From Vibrio hepatarius (GTDB taxonomy: Bacteria > Pseudomonadota > Gammaproteobacteria > Enterobacterales > Vibrionaceae): a DNA stretch of 64,000 nucleotides. The stretch covers positions 24,151 to 88,150 of the forward strand of contig NZ_JAATOO010000020.1 in assembly GCF_011806575.1 (NCBI RefSeq), given 5' to 3'. The notes beneath the pieces were generated by a model, which saw only the letters and a program-made list of their open reading frames with translations, was not told the origin of the DNA and made no database searches. The translations under genes and the position numbers were made by a program. Shown here piece by piece: positions 51,950 to 61,191 of the stretch. Position 1 is the first letter of the stretch. Each line of letters begins with the position of its first letter.

Positions 51950-53443
51950 TTATAGGCTGATTTGAGCTCTTTTTTCCTCGCTCCAGGAGATGTGGAACTT
52001 ATGCTCCTCGGTTTCATCAACTCTTGAATAAGTGTGGGATCCAAAGAAATCCCGTTGAGCTTGCAGTAAGTTCGCAGGTAGTACCTCGCTTCTTAGTCCA
52101 TCGAAGTAACTCAATGCAGAGCTAGTGCCCGGCATCGGCACACCACTCAGTGCCGAATTCGCGACGGTTCTACGCCAGCCTAATGAGCGCTGCTCAACCT
52201 CTTGCACGAAATGGCTCGAGAACAGCAGATTGTCCAATTCACTCTGTGCTTGATATGCGCTGGTGATTTCTTGCAAAAATGCCGCACGGATAATACAACC
52301 TGCACGCCAGATCTTAGCGATCTGCGCAAAATCTAACTGCCACGCTTCTTTTTCAGAGGTGCTCTTCATCAAGTCAAACCCTTGCGCGTACACCGCGAGC
52401 TTGGCGCAGTAGAGTGCATCTCGCAGATCATCCAGAGTTTGCTGCTTATCTAGATTGTGGTCTTTTACCACTTGGGTCTTCAACACAGCGCTCGCTTTTA
52501 CACGCACTGCTTTTTGTCCACTTTGCGCACGCGCAAACACCGCTTGAGCGATAGTTGGTGCGGGCGTGCCCTCTTGCAAGCTGTTCACCGCAGTCCAAAG
52601 ACCAGTGCCTTTTTGACCCGCTTTGTCCAGTACTACCTCAACAAAAGGCTTTCCTGTTATTGGGTCTGGCGTTTGCAAAATATCCGCGCTGATTTCCATC
52701 AAATAACTATTGAGCACGCCTTGATTCCACTTGGCAAATGTATCACCAATTTCATGTGCGCTCATGCCCAATACGTCAGACATAAAATGGTACGCTTCGC
52801 AGATCAATTGCATGTCAGCGTATTCGATTCCGTTGTGCACCATCTTCACATAATGCCCTGCTCCGGCTGGGCCCAAGTAGGCGGCGCATGGCTCGCCTTG
52901 ATCAAACGGACCGACTGGTAAACCTTGCGTGTCCACTTTCGCTGCGATTGCATGCCACATCGGTTCAATGTAGTTCCATGCATCTCGATTTCCGCTTGCC
53001 ATCAGGGCTGGGCCAAATCGCGCCCCCACTTCACCGCCAGACACTGCGGTACTGAAAAAGCGCAGTTGTCCTTGGTAGTGCAGCTCACGTGCTTCGGTGT
53101 CAGTCCATAGGCTATTACCAGTATCGATAACAATATCTTCGCTGCTTAAGCCTGCGTTAAGTAAGTCTTGTACGACATTATCGACAACCTCACCCGCCGG
53201 AACAGACAGTGCAATCACTCGCGGTTTAGTCAGCGATTCTAATAACGCTGCCAAACTGTCAACGGTGATTAACTGCCCTTTGTCGCTTTGCTGTATCAGC
53301 GCCTTGGCATCATTAAGGGCGGCTTGTCTGTGCTTGTCGCTGATATCAAACCCAGTGACAGAAAAACCATGATCAACTAGGTTTAACGCGAGGCTTTTCC
53401 CCATCACACCTAAGCCAATCATCGCGATATTAGATAGCGCCAT
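51950..53443 (-). CDS. gnd: 6-phosphogluconate dehydrogenase (decarboxylating)
   Basis: 497 aa, a little longer than E. coli Gnd (468). It oxidises 6-phosphogluconate to ribulose-5-phosphate + CO2 with NADP+. The N-terminal Rossmann motif is MIGLGVMGKSLALNLVDHG. GAGHYVKMVHNGIEYADMQ carries the catalytic Lys, and VVLDKAGQKGTGLWT the family signature. It overlaps gntK by 14 bp (ATG at 53443), so the two are translationally coupled. With GntR and gluconokinase it makes a gluconate-to-pentose-phosphate route; no Entner-Doudoroff genes (edd, eda) are nearby. Confidence 0.94.
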   Translation of the reverse strand: MALSNIAMIGLGVMGKSLALNLVDHGFSVTGFDISDKHRQAALNDAKALIQQSDKGQLITVDSLAALLESLTKPRVIALSVPAGEVVDNVVQDLLNAGLSSEDIVIDTGNSLWTDTEARELHYQGQLRFFSTAVSGGEVGARFGPALMASGNRDAWNYIEPMWHAIAAKVDTQGLPVGPFDQGEPCAAYLGPAGAGHYVKMVHNGIEYADMQLICEAYHFMSDVLGMSAHEIGDTFAKWNQGVLNSYLMEISADILQTPDPITGKPFVEVVLDKAGQKGTGLWTAVNSLQEGTPAPTIAQAVFARAQSGQKAVRVKASAVLKTQVVKDHNLDKQQTLDDLRDALYCAKLAVYAQGFDLMKSTSEKEAWQLDFAQIAKIWRAGCIIRAAFLQEITSAYQAQSELDNLLFSSHFVQEVEQRSLGWRRTVANSALSGVPMPGTSSALSYFDGLRSEVLPANLLQAQRDFFGSHTYSRVDETEEHKFHISWSEEKRAQISL

Positions 53444-53939
53444 TGTTTGACTCCTCTATCGCTTTTAATGCGGCAGCAAGTACTTGTGGTACATCGGCCG
53501 AAATATCAATAAACAGTGCTTCGTCTTGCTCTGGTTCGATCAGCGCTTCAAACTGGCTTTTAAGCATCACCTCTCCGTTGAAGTAATGGTTAGCGCGCTG
53601 TTGATGCCGCGACCAAATCGTCTCGAAATCACCTTGCAGATAGACGATCACTAACTCGTCATTGTTGCGGCGTAAAATATCGCGGTATGCAGGCTTAAGC
53701 GCCGAGCACGCGATCACCGCTGCCTCGTTCTCGACATAAATGCGGTTGAGCGTTTCCAACCAGCCAATGCGGTCATCATCATTGAGCGGGATGCCTTGCG
53801 CCATCTTTTCCACGTTCGCTTTTGGATGGTAGTCATCACCATCGTGAAAAGGTAAGCCCAGCGCTTTGGCAATCTCGCTGCCAATCAGGCTTTTACCACA
53901 GCCTGATACGCCCATAACTAAGATTTTTTTCGCTTTCAT
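53430..53939 (-). CDS. gntK: Gluconokinase
   Basis: 169-aa cytosolic kinase, ATP + D-gluconate to 6-phosphogluconate. The P-loop is GVSGCGKS (residues 10-17). GDDYHPKANVEKMAQGIPLNDDDR is the gluconate-binding and Mg-binding signature of the family. CSALKPAYRDILRR is also typical. The length is similar to E. coli GntK (175). AAGGATAG serves as the ribosome site. It overlaps gnd by 14 bp and follows the TRAP permease by 86 bp. Confidence 0.94.
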   Translation of the reverse strand: MKAKKILVMGVSGCGKSLIGSEIAKALGLPFHDGDDYHPKANVEKMAQGIPLNDDDRIGWLETLNRIYVENEAAVIACSALKPAYRDILRRNNDELVIVYLQGDFETIWSRHQQRANHYFNGEVMLKSQFEALIEPEQDEALFIDISADVPQVLAAALKAIEESNNGAI

Positions 53940-54025
53940 TGGACAATACTATCCTTAGCCTTCAGCTGTCACTGAAGGCTGAGTGACCCAAATGGGTGTG
54001 TTGCTAATTCAAAATTCGGTTGTGG

Positions 54026-55342
54026 TTATTTCCACCACATGGCCAGTTCAGGGAACATGATCACTAGGCTTAACACAAAGATTTGTAGGCCGATAAATGG
54101 CAGCAGCGACTGGAAGATTTCGCCAAGGCTGATGTCTTTCGGCGCAACAGATTTCAGGTAGAATGCAGCCGGACCAAACGGTGGCGACAAGAAAGACACC
54201 TGCATGTTGAGACAGAACACAACGCCAAACCAGATTGGGTCATAGCCCAAGCTAATCACGATTGGTACGAAGATTGGCATCGTCAGTAGTGCAACGCCTA
54301 CCCAATCAAGGAACATACCAAGCACCAGTAGAATCGCCATCATGATAAGTAGAGTCAGCAACGCGCTTCCGCCACTTAAGCCAAGAATGACTTCTTCAAC
54401 AAAGTCGATACCGCCCATTAGGTTGTAAATACCCACCAACGCACTCGCGCCGATACCAATCCACATGATCATGCCACAGGTACGCATGGTTGCGATGGCA
54501 CTCTCTTTGAGCATTTTGAAATTCATCTCGCCACGAATAACGGCAGAGATCATAATACCGACTACGCCTAGCGCCGATGCTTCGGTCACTGACGCCACAC
54601 CCGTGTAGATACTGCCAAGTACTACAGCGACAGAAAGCAGCGGGAAAAACAGCGCTTTAAAGTAGCTAACCTGAGGCTCTTCTTCTTCGCCAGAGTCACT
54701 TGGGATTGGCGCAAGAGCAGGGTTCAATTTACAACGAATTAGTACATAGGCGATGTAACAACCCGCCAGAATGAACGCCGGCAAGAATGACGCTTTAAAC
54801 AGGTCACCGATAGAGACACTCGCCGTCATACCATAGATGATAAGAACGATACTTGGTGGCAGCATAGTACCCAACGCGCCACCCGCACAGGTCGTACCGA
54901 TCGCCAGTTTGCGGTCGTAGCCTAAACGCAGCATTTGTGGCAGTGCCAGAATACCCAGCAATACCGTTTCACCACCGATTACGCCCGACATCGATGCCAA
55001 CAGTACCGCAACCAATAGAGTTTGCACTGCAACGCCACCGCGCACTTTTCGTCCGACTGACTTCATCGCGTCAAACAGGTCTTTTGCAATCCCCGAACGG
55101 TCTAAAAGCGCCGCCATCAAAACGAACATAGGTACGGCTAAGAATACGTAACCCGAAGCAAAGCTGTAGGTACGGCTCGCGATAAGTGGCAGTGCGTCTG
55201 GACCAAACCAGCAAAGGGTGAAGAAAATCGCGACAAAACCTGTCACGAACGCCAACTGCATACCCGTAAGTAATAGGCCAATCATCATGACCAGCATGAG
55301 TAAACTACCCCATGCGATGCCAATAGAAGATAAATCAAACAT
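54026..55342 (-). CDS. TRAP transporter large permease (DctM-like)
   Basis: 438-aa inner-membrane protein with about 12 hydrophobic segments; the DctM family (PF06808) is recognised by VPMFVLMAALLDRSGIAKDLFD, AGGALGTMLPPSIVLIIYG and VGVALLTMPIFVPIV. It carries the solute delivered by DctP, driven by the sodium gradient, with the DctQ partner. Overlaps dctQ by 8 bp. Its operon also holds gluconokinase and Gnd, so the likely substrate is gluconate or a closely related aldonate. Substrate identity is inference from context. Confidence 0.92.
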   Translation of the reverse strand: MFDLSSIGIAWGSLLMLVMMIGLLLTGMQLAFVTGFVAIFFTLCWFGPDALPLIASRTYSFASGYVFLAVPMFVLMAALLDRSGIAKDLFDAMKSVGRKVRGGVAVQTLLVAVLLASMSGVIGGETVLLGILALPQMLRLGYDRKLAIGTTCAGGALGTMLPPSIVLIIYGMTASVSIGDLFKASFLPAFILAGCYIAYVLIRCKLNPALAPIPSDSGEEEEPQVSYFKALFFPLLSVAVVLGSIYTGVASVTEASALGVVGIMISAVIRGEMNFKMLKESAIATMRTCGMIMWIGIGASALVGIYNLMGGIDFVEEVILGLSGGSALLTLLIMMAILLVLGMFLDWVGVALLTMPIFVPIVISLGYDPIWFGVVFCLNMQVSFLSPPFGPAAFYLKSVAPKDISLGEIFQSLLPFIGLQIFVLSLVIMFPELAMWWK

Positions 55343-55898
55343 CGTCTTTCTTCCTTAGCCCCATGATCTCTTGGATTAGGTGCAATACGTACTGAACAAC
55401 AAGAATACAAAGGACGACAAAAATCAGACCTTTAAGTAGCGCAGGATAAGGCGCATTCAGCACCGAGCCTGACGTTTCGAGGCGTAACTCACCCCAAGGA
55501 GTAAACCATGACTCCATCGCCATCGCGTAAGCGGCGTACGCCAACATGCCTGCAAACGCTAAACCGACAATATGGTGGACCAAGTTAAGGTACTTGCGCG
55601 TCTGGTTGGAGACCGAATCGTAAATCAGCACGACTCGTACATGTTTGTTCGCCGCAAAAGCGTAGATACCGCCGACGATAAATAGTGAGCCACCAATAAA
55701 TGAAGCCGTTTCATGCACCCAAGTTGTCGGCGCATCAAACACATATCGCATCAGCACTTCGTAAAAAGAAATCAGTACCGTAAAAATGAAGAACCAGCTC
55801 AGTACATTACTGATTTTAATAATCGTTTTATCAAGAACGTTTCTTGGCTGTTCTTCTTGCTCATGGGGAGCATGTGGGGTTTTATCAGTCATTACCAT
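55335..55898 (-). CDS. TRAP transporter small permease (DctQ-like)
   Basis: 187 aa with four membrane segments: WFFIFTVLISFYEVLMRYVFD (the DctQ signature RYVF-x-x-PT-W, here DAPTTWVHE), FIGGSLFIVGGIYAF, LNLVHHIVGLAFAGMLAYAA and LLKGLIFVVLCILVVQYVL. It stabilises DctM and the complex with DctP. A cytosolic N-terminal ~30 residues is polar. ATG at 55898 or 55892 could be used. A hairpin lies between it and dctP. Confidence 0.9.
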   Translation of the reverse strand: MVMTDKTPHAPHEQEEQPRNVLDKTIIKISNVLSWFFIFTVLISFYEVLMRYVFDAPTTWVHETASFIGGSLFIVGGIYAFAANKHVRVVLIYDSVSNQTRKYLNLVHHIVGLAFAGMLAYAAYAMAMESWFTPWGELRLETSGSVLNAPYPALLKGLIFVVLCILVVQYVLHLIQEIMGLRKKDDV

Positions 55899-55914
55899 CT
55901 TTTCCCAAAAATAG

Positions 55915-55932
55915 GGAGGGCCGTGGCCCTCC
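55915..55932 (-). terminator. Intercistronic hairpin between dctP and dctQ
   Basis: GGAGGGCC-gt-GGCCCTCC, perfect 8-bp GC stem in the 61-bp gap. On the minus strand CTATTTTTGG follows. Probably attenuates transcription past the binding-protein gene. Confidence 0.6.
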
Positions 55933-55959
55933 TGAGAGAAGCTTACTGAGTCAGCTCGC

Positions 55960-56976
55960 TTATAGAAGGCCGTTTTCTTCTAGGAATGTTGTTACTGAGT
56001 CATACACTTTCTGTGCATTTGGAGAACGCTCAGCGAACACTTTCCATTGTGACTTAGCAATTTCACGGAACTTCTTGCGTTCTTCGTCAGACCAGTTGTG
56101 GATCGTAATATCTGGGTTTGCTTGTGCTTCTTTTACCGCCGATTGGTCAGCCATTTTTAGTTGGGTTGTCATGTCGTACGAGAAATCACGTACCGACGTT
56201 TGTAAAATTGTCTGCAGGTCTGCTGGCATCTTGTCCCATTTCTTTTGCGAGATAGAGATGTCAATAAGCGGTAGTGAATGGAAGCCCGGCTGAACTGGGT
56301 GTGTCGCGATGTCATTCATGCCTGCTTTTTGGTTTGTTGAGAATACAGTGTAGTCCGCTGCATCGATAACGCCTTTACTCAAACCGGTAAATACTTCTGA
56401 ACCTGGCAAGTTAACTGGTGTTGCACCAGCCGCTGCAAACACTTGTTGAACCAGACCTTCAGGTGCACGCAGTTTGAGGCCTTTCAGGTCAGCTACGCCA
56501 TCAATTGGCTTTTTAGAAATGAAAGATTCTACGCCTGTCGTTGACGCACCAACGAACTTCACACCGTAAGGAGCATAAAGCTCAGTCATCAGCTCGTTAC
56601 CACCGCCGTAGTTCATGTATTGCAGTAGCTGCGTTGTATCAGACCACGCACCAACCATGTTACCAATCAAACCAAATGCCGGATCTTTACCAGAAAAGTA
56701 ACCCGTCGCGGTGACTTGACCATCAAGAATACCCATTTTGATCGCACCCAACGTTTCAGTGTGCTTCACCACTGCGCCGACTGGTAGTAAGTCGATATCG
56801 ATACGACCGTTAGACATTTTCTCCACGCGATCAGCCCAGTTTTGCTGAACTTGGAAATTTAGGTCGCCTGAAGGGTCAGAAGACTGAATCTTTAATTTAA
56901 AGTCAGCCGCAAGTGCAGACACTGAAAACAGTCCGGTGATAGAGGCTGCAAGCAAAGTTTTTGTCAACGCTTTCAT
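55960..56976 (-). CDS. TRAP transporter periplasmic binding protein (DctP-like)
   Basis: 338 aa with a Sec signal peptide (MKALTKTLLAASITGLFSVSALA, cleaved before ADFKL). The TRAP-DctP fold is seen in FQVQQNWADRVEKMSNGRIDIDLLPVGAVV and LKGLKLRAPEG with the conserved Arg that binds carboxylates (R in LRAPEG), then DAADYTVFSTNQ. It captures the solute in the periplasm for DctQM. The promoter region has two tandem GntR operators. First gene of dctP-dctQ-dctM-gntK-gnd, all minus strand. Confidence 0.92.
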   Translation of the reverse strand: MKALTKTLLAASITGLFSVSALAADFKLKIQSSDPSGDLNFQVQQNWADRVEKMSNGRIDIDLLPVGAVVKHTETLGAIKMGILDGQVTATGYFSGKDPAFGLIGNMVGAWSDTTQLLQYMNYGGGNELMTELYAPYGVKFVGASTTGVESFISKKPIDGVADLKGLKLRAPEGLVQQVFAAAGATPVNLPGSEVFTGLSKGVIDAADYTVFSTNQKAGMNDIATHPVQPGFHSLPLIDISISQKKWDKMPADLQTILQTSVRDFSYDMTTQLKMADQSAVKEAQANPDITIHNWSDEERKKFREIAKSQWKVFAERSPNAQKVYDSVTTFLEENGLL

Positions 56977-57056
56977 AGTAGGGGGTATCCTTGTTTTGTT
57001 TCATGTCTTCAATCTAGCTTAAACCAGCTGATTGGTGATCCGGTTAATTGTTATAT

Positions 57057-57092
57057 GTTACCGGTAACGTTGAGGCACATGTTACCGGTAAC
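57057..57092. promoter_or_regulatory. Tandem GntR operators before dctP-dctQM-gntK-gnd
   Basis: Two perfect palindromes GTTACCGGTAAC (57057-57068 and 57081-57092) each inside ATGTTACCGGTAAC, 24 bp apart start to start, 80 bp or more before the dctP ATG. They match the E. coli GntR operator. Together with 51863 they define the GntR regulon here. Confidence 0.92.
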
Positions 57093-57234
57093 AAGAAAAC
57101 GTTTTCCATGACACTTATCACAAGTTTTAATTTTGTTAATAAATAGGAACGCAGTAGTAGTTAAGTTGTGACTGTGCGCACGGAATACCTTAAGAAACTG
57201 ACATCACATCAATAAGAAAGGCGGACACCAAGTG

Positions 57235-57669
57235 TTAGTGCTTACGAAACACCCACACGGGTCCGATTAACAAATAAATCAAATCATCAAAAAAGGATGG
57301 CTTCTTCCCTTCTATTTTGTGACCGATAAACTGCAGCATCCAAAGAGCAGCAAAAGTAATGAGAGAAAACATAAATACCGGTACGCCTAGAAGTTCCAAT
57401 GACCAGACCAACGAAATGCACGCTAAAGTAAAGCCGAGCATCATCAGAAAAACGCTAATAGACAGTTTGAGGTAGAAAAACATCACAGGTAGAAAGGCAA
57501 CCCACACCCAGTTGAGCGAGATGCCGTACAGATTGAGAGGCGGGATCGACCAAATCAATCCGACGACCGATAAGAATATGCCCGGCACCGCAATGGTGTG
57601 GATCTTTTTATTGATTGGATTCTGATGGCTCTCACCATAATCGTGGAGCCATTGTGTTAAATTTCGCAT
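57235..57669 (-). CDS. Mpo1-like (DUF962) membrane protein
   Basis: 144 aa with four hydrophobic segments. It shows the Mpo1/YGL010w family signature: HQNPINKKIHTIAVPG near the N-terminus (His15, His24) and QFIGHKIEGKKPSFF (His117). Yeast Mpo1 is an Fe(II)-dependent dioxygenase that shortens 2-hydroxy fatty acids by alpha-oxidation; those His residues are part of its iron site. The bacterial member is not characterised. It is monocistronic on the minus strand between the TRAP promoter and a GGDEF gene. ATG at 57669 has AGGTACGC upstream. Confidence 0.82.
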   Translation of the reverse strand: MRNLTQWLHDYGESHQNPINKKIHTIAVPGIFLSVVGLIWSIPPLNLYGISLNWVWVAFLPVMFFYLKLSISVFLMMLGFTLACISLVWSLELLGVPVFMFSLITFAALWMLQFIGHKIEGKKPSFFDDLIYLLIGPVWVFRKH

Positions 57670-57742
57670 GCGTACCTCAAAAACTGGCTACTTCTTATTT
57701 TCTATAGCATGGTTTTTCAGGTTCCGCTCACACCCAAGCGGT

Positions 57743-59113
57743 TTAATTAATACTGCGAGCGTGGCGACGTTTGACTAAATACATACTCGTATCGGCTTCT
57801 CGTAACATCTCTTCGACACTTTCATATTCTGGAGCATACAAGGCGCAACCGACGCTGACGTGTAAGTCAATCAAATGCTGGTCATAAATTACCGGACTGT
57901 GACTGATTGCCTTTTCAAGTTTCGCTTTGATGGAGTCTACATCAAGCTTATTCGCCATGCGTGGTAGTAGGATTAGGAACTCATCACCGCCAATTCGCGC
58001 GACGACGTCAGAGCTACGCAGCACGCCCTTGATTCGTTCAGAGGTCGCGATCAGTACTTTATCACCAGCACCATGGCCATGTGTATCGTTAATGCTTTTA
58101 AACTTATCTAAATCAATGGACAGAATAGCAAAACAGTCTTTAACGGTGTTTTTCTTCGCCGATTCAAAATGATTTTGTAAGGTGTACATAAAATAACGTC
58201 GGTTTGGCAATAGCGTCAATTCGTCTTGCAATGAGCGTCTGTTCGCAACTGAATACAAACGGAAAATCTGCCCAAACGAAAGTAGCAGCGCTAGGATCAT
58301 CGGGTAACCAATCAATCGCACCGCGTGCACGCTGTACCAATCGGCGTAACTTAATAAATCACCTTTCTCTGCCGCCGCAATCACCCAGCTGCCGTAAGGA
58401 AAGTAAACGTGTTCAATGGCGAAAGCGTTATCAAATGTAGATTGTGTGCCATAAAATAACTCACCTTCCACACCAGAACTATCGGTACCGCGCATGGCCA
58501 GTGTGTACTTATGTTCAAACGCTTCTACGCTGGCTTCCTGGAACAAAGATTCTAGGTCGATAACCGCACTACATACACCCCAGTAACGTATATTGTAGGG
58601 TGGATCTTCAAAGATAGGCACACGCGCAATCAAGCCTTTGCCACCCTGCACTAGGTCGACTGGCCCCGCGATAAAGATCTCTTGCACTTCTCGCGCTTTT
58701 TGTACGCTGTGCCATTGTTCTGGCATTTGTTGGTAATCTAGACCAATCGCACGCTCATTACCTTCAAACGGATAGATATACTTAATAACATCGTTCGGCG
58801 CTAACCCAACAACGCGAATATGGCGACTCTTGCGCATAATGCTAGAAGCCATAAGATCCCATCCAGAAAATTCAAAGTCTGGATTAGCTGCAATTAACGT
58901 AGAAAGACCGTTCGCCACATAGATGTCTGACACAATCGCCGACTCCAGTTCAGAACGAACAATAGATAACTCTTCTTTAGCGCGTGCGCGAATACTCTCA
59001 CGCAAAAATGTTTTCTGGCTGGCGTCTAAAGACTCAACCAATGTCACAGCGAGAACAGTCAGCAGCAAAATAAATAAAGTAACAGACCAGTGTCTGCTCA
59101 GGCGATCCCGCAT
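57743..59113 (-). CDS. Membrane-anchored diguanylate cyclase with periplasmic sensor
   Basis: I start it at 59113 (MRDRLSRHW), 456 aa; the frame runs on to a TTG at 59167 but without a good start. Order: a transmembrane helix (~9-30), a periplasmic CHASE-like sensor domain (~35-270, including SHI-type RVVGLAPND and YKYTLAMRG stretches), a second transmembrane helix (~280-300: IGYPMILALLLSFGQIF) and a cytosolic GGDEF domain. The cyclase site RIGGDEF (about residue 375) is intact, and an RSSD inhibitory site lies five residues before it, so product inhibition is likely. DELTLLPNR opens the domain. Signal sensed is unknown. Confidence 0.88.
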   Translation of the reverse strand: MRDRLSRHWSVTLFILLLTVLAVTLVESLDASQKTFLRESIRARAKEELSIVRSELESAIVSDIYVANGLSTLIAANPDFEFSGWDLMASSIMRKSRHIRVVGLAPNDVIKYIYPFEGNERAIGLDYQQMPEQWHSVQKAREVQEIFIAGPVDLVQGGKGLIARVPIFEDPPYNIRYWGVCSAVIDLESLFQEASVEAFEHKYTLAMRGTDSSGVEGELFYGTQSTFDNAFAIEHVYFPYGSWVIAAAEKGDLLSYADWYSVHAVRLIGYPMILALLLSFGQIFRLYSVANRRSLQDELTLLPNRRYFMYTLQNHFESAKKNTVKDCFAILSIDLDKFKSINDTHGHGAGDKVLIATSERIKGVLRSSDVVARIGGDEFLILLPRMANKLDVDSIKAKLEKAISHSPVIYDQHLIDLHVSVGCALYAPEYESVEEMLREADTSMYLVKRRHARSIN

Positions 59114-59610
59114 CACTCCCCCAATAAAATCCACTACCACTAATGCGGTGCAAATGCCGAAAGCCAACTGAGTTGCTTTAGATACTGAACAAGATCATTG
59201 TATTTATATTTTTATTATTTATGTAAAATACATGACTCTGAATAAACTTTCACCGTAAATTGGCTAAAAATCGTTGTCGTGGCACGTTAAATGCCGCAAT
59301 AACCGGCGAAAACACATCCATTTGACGACAAAACATCTCAATAAATGCTGTACTGCAACTATCTCCTTGTTTTTACAGAGCAACGTCTAGCGATTGTTCC
59401 TAATTATAGTCGCCACCGAGTTCGGATTTGATTAACTTAACCTTGTGGTGATTTATTGCGTCTATCTGACAGCAAGTTTACATCAACGCTAATAATGAGT
59501 GCTAATGTCGAAGCGAACGAATCTCACTGTTTGCTACACTCACTAAAGCCAGCGGCTTGATATTTTTATTAGGGATAACATCAAGTTTGCTAAACGTTAT
59601 GGAGCTGAAT
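59114..59610. other. Intergenic region between divergent GGDEF and DUF3541-like genes
   Basis: About 500 bp, no supported gene. It must contain both promoters. AT-rich at 59190-59240. I see no hairpin with a T tract or recognisable operator. Confidence 0.4.
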
Positions 59611-60672
59611 ATGCGCCAACAAATCCTTGCTTTTTTACTCGGTCTTGCGCTACTGCCAAGTGCCTTTGCAGACACCAGTTACCAAGAGTCTGCTGACATT
59701 ATTAAAGAAACTTACGAGACCCAGTTATACACGCTCTCGGCATTCAAAGCAGGGCATTACGGGCTAAGAATGTACCGACAAACTCTCGACAACAAATATG
59801 CGGCTGCGGTGTGGAGTGACATGGCACGAGTCGCGAGTCGACTTAATCGCTTCGCGGCGGAAGTTCATACTCCCGAGCAAATCTTGCTTCATTCTGAAAA
59901 ACGCATTGCTGGCTACTTAGATGAAACCGACGAGCGCAGTGTTCGACGTTACAACATCACTCGACATATGCCGGAATACCTATACTTAGGTGTCGATTTA
60001 TTGGGTTCAATGGCGCGCGCGAATGAATACGGCTTAAAACACAAAGACGATGCGAAACTGCGTCAGGTGATCCGCCGTTACGATTTCAACAAATACGCCA
60101 CCAACCCAGAAATGATTGAAGCTTGGGCCGCACAATTGGCTAATCAGGTCTTCTGGCTGCGTCAACTCGGTGAGCAAGACGTGGTTGAACCTTTTATTAA
60201 AGCGTTCAGAGAAACGTACCCTGACGAGAGAGACAAAACACTCAATACTCAGCAATACGGCAACAAACTGTACGGCTTAACCCATATCATTTTTGCAGAC
60301 TCCGCTTACTACCAATATCGTGTAGACGAGAAGCAATACCAATGGATTTACGATTACTTCCGCGAAAACATCGATACTATTTTGCTGCGTGCTAAAGAAG
60401 ACATCATCGCAGAAGTGGGTATTAGCTTCCTATTGGCGGGATTAGACGATGACCCGGTCGTCGAGAAGACAAGAGCCGCGATCCAAAAAGCGCTGCATAA
60501 AGATAAAGGTATTATTCCTTCTGTGCGTGGGGATTTTGATTTGGCTTACGGTGAACACCGCAATGTATTGGCCATCATGCTATTAGACTGGCAGAAAGTA
60601 AACCCAGCACCAACTGTCACCAGTCAACCGAAAGTGTTTTCCAGTATCCCTTACGGCTTAGTAGCCAAGTAA
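59611..60672 (+). CDS. Exported protein, DUF3541-like
   Basis: 353 aa. Start at 59611 has GGAG 6 nt upstream (GGAGCTGAAT) and yields a clean signal peptide, MRQQILAFLLGLALLPSAFA, cleaved before DTSYQ. The earlier open frame has no such start. The mature protein is helix-rich with many Tyr/Arg (EYLYLGVDLLGSMAR, YYQYRVDEKQYQWIYDYF, DFDLAYGEHRN), similar to the DUF3541 group known in vibrios. It lies in the periplasm or outside. Function unknown. Followed by a terminator. Confidence 0.75.
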   Translation: MRQQILAFLLGLALLPSAFADTSYQESADIIKETYETQLYTLSAFKAGHYGLRMYRQTLDNKYAAAVWSDMARVASRLNRFAAEVHTPEQILLHSEKRIAGYLDETDERSVRRYNITRHMPEYLYLGVDLLGSMARANEYGLKHKDDAKLRQVIRRYDFNKYATNPEMIEAWAAQLANQVFWLRQLGEQDVVEPFIKAFRETYPDERDKTLNTQQYGNKLYGLTHIIFADSAYYQYRVDEKQYQWIYDYFRENIDTILLRAKEDIIAEVGISFLLAGLDDDPVVEKTRAAIQKALHKDKGIIPSVRGDFDLAYGEHRNVLAIMLLDWQKVNPAPTVTSQPKVFSSIPYGLVAK

Positions 60673-60694
60673 GGCTAGTGCTTCAACATGCAAA

Positions 60695-60719
60695 AACACC
60701 TCTCACTTTGAGAGGTGTT
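60695..60719. terminator. Bidirectional terminator-like hairpin
   Basis: AACACCTCTC-acttt-GAGAGGTGTT, a 10-bp perfect stem with A5 before it, between the convergent DUF3541-like and 92-aa genes. Confidence 0.75.
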
Positions 60720-60742
60720 GAGTTTAGATAAATCAATTCGTA

Positions 60743-61021
60743 TCAGCCTGACATATACATCAGCCAAAGTGAACAGAGCATAATCACGATCAACCACACG
60801 ACGTAGCGAACGGTATGTGGTTTTTCCTTTCTCGGCACAATAATTGGTTTTAATGCGGCTTCTCTAGCGCTGCGCAACAAAGATTCCTTACGAGCAATTT
60901 CATCACGCCTTTTTTGCGCCTGGCGCGCCACTTTACCAAACCGGTGCAATTGTTCTGGCGTCATATCTTGGCTTGGATCATAGCCGGAGTTGTGGCCAGG
61001 ATGTTTTGGTAACACTGCCAT
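60743..61021 (-). CDS. Small protein with C-terminal membrane helix, 92 aa
   Basis: ATG at 61021 follows a textbook ribosome site (GAGGAGGTGAGT). The N-terminal two thirds are polar and basic (HPGHNSGYDPSQDMTPEQ, KVARQAQKRRDEIARKES), predicted helical; the end is one transmembrane segment (VRYVVWLIVIMLCSLWLMYM). It looks like a tail-anchored-type inner-membrane protein. No family recognised. Convergent with the DUF3541-like gene. Confidence 0.65.
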   Translation of the reverse strand: MAVLPKHPGHNSGYDPSQDMTPEQLHRFGKVARQAQKRRDEIARKESLLRSAREAALKPIIVPRKEKPHTVRYVVWLIVIMLCSLWLMYMSG

Positions 61022-61191
61022 ACTCACCTCCTCACCATATGGCTTCCTTAATGTTAATTATAGCCAAGGTTTATTTTGATAAACTTGATATTTGTTGGCT
61101 AAATCTTCGGCATTTCCGAATTTTTTTACCAGTGTGAGCAGAGATAAAGGGGTTAGAACAGCGCCGCTAGAAGATGCAGCGCTGAAATGGC

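Noticed and set aside
52457..52921. 154-aa plus-strand frame inside gnd
   Set aside because: Antisense to gnd; codon pattern follows gnd.
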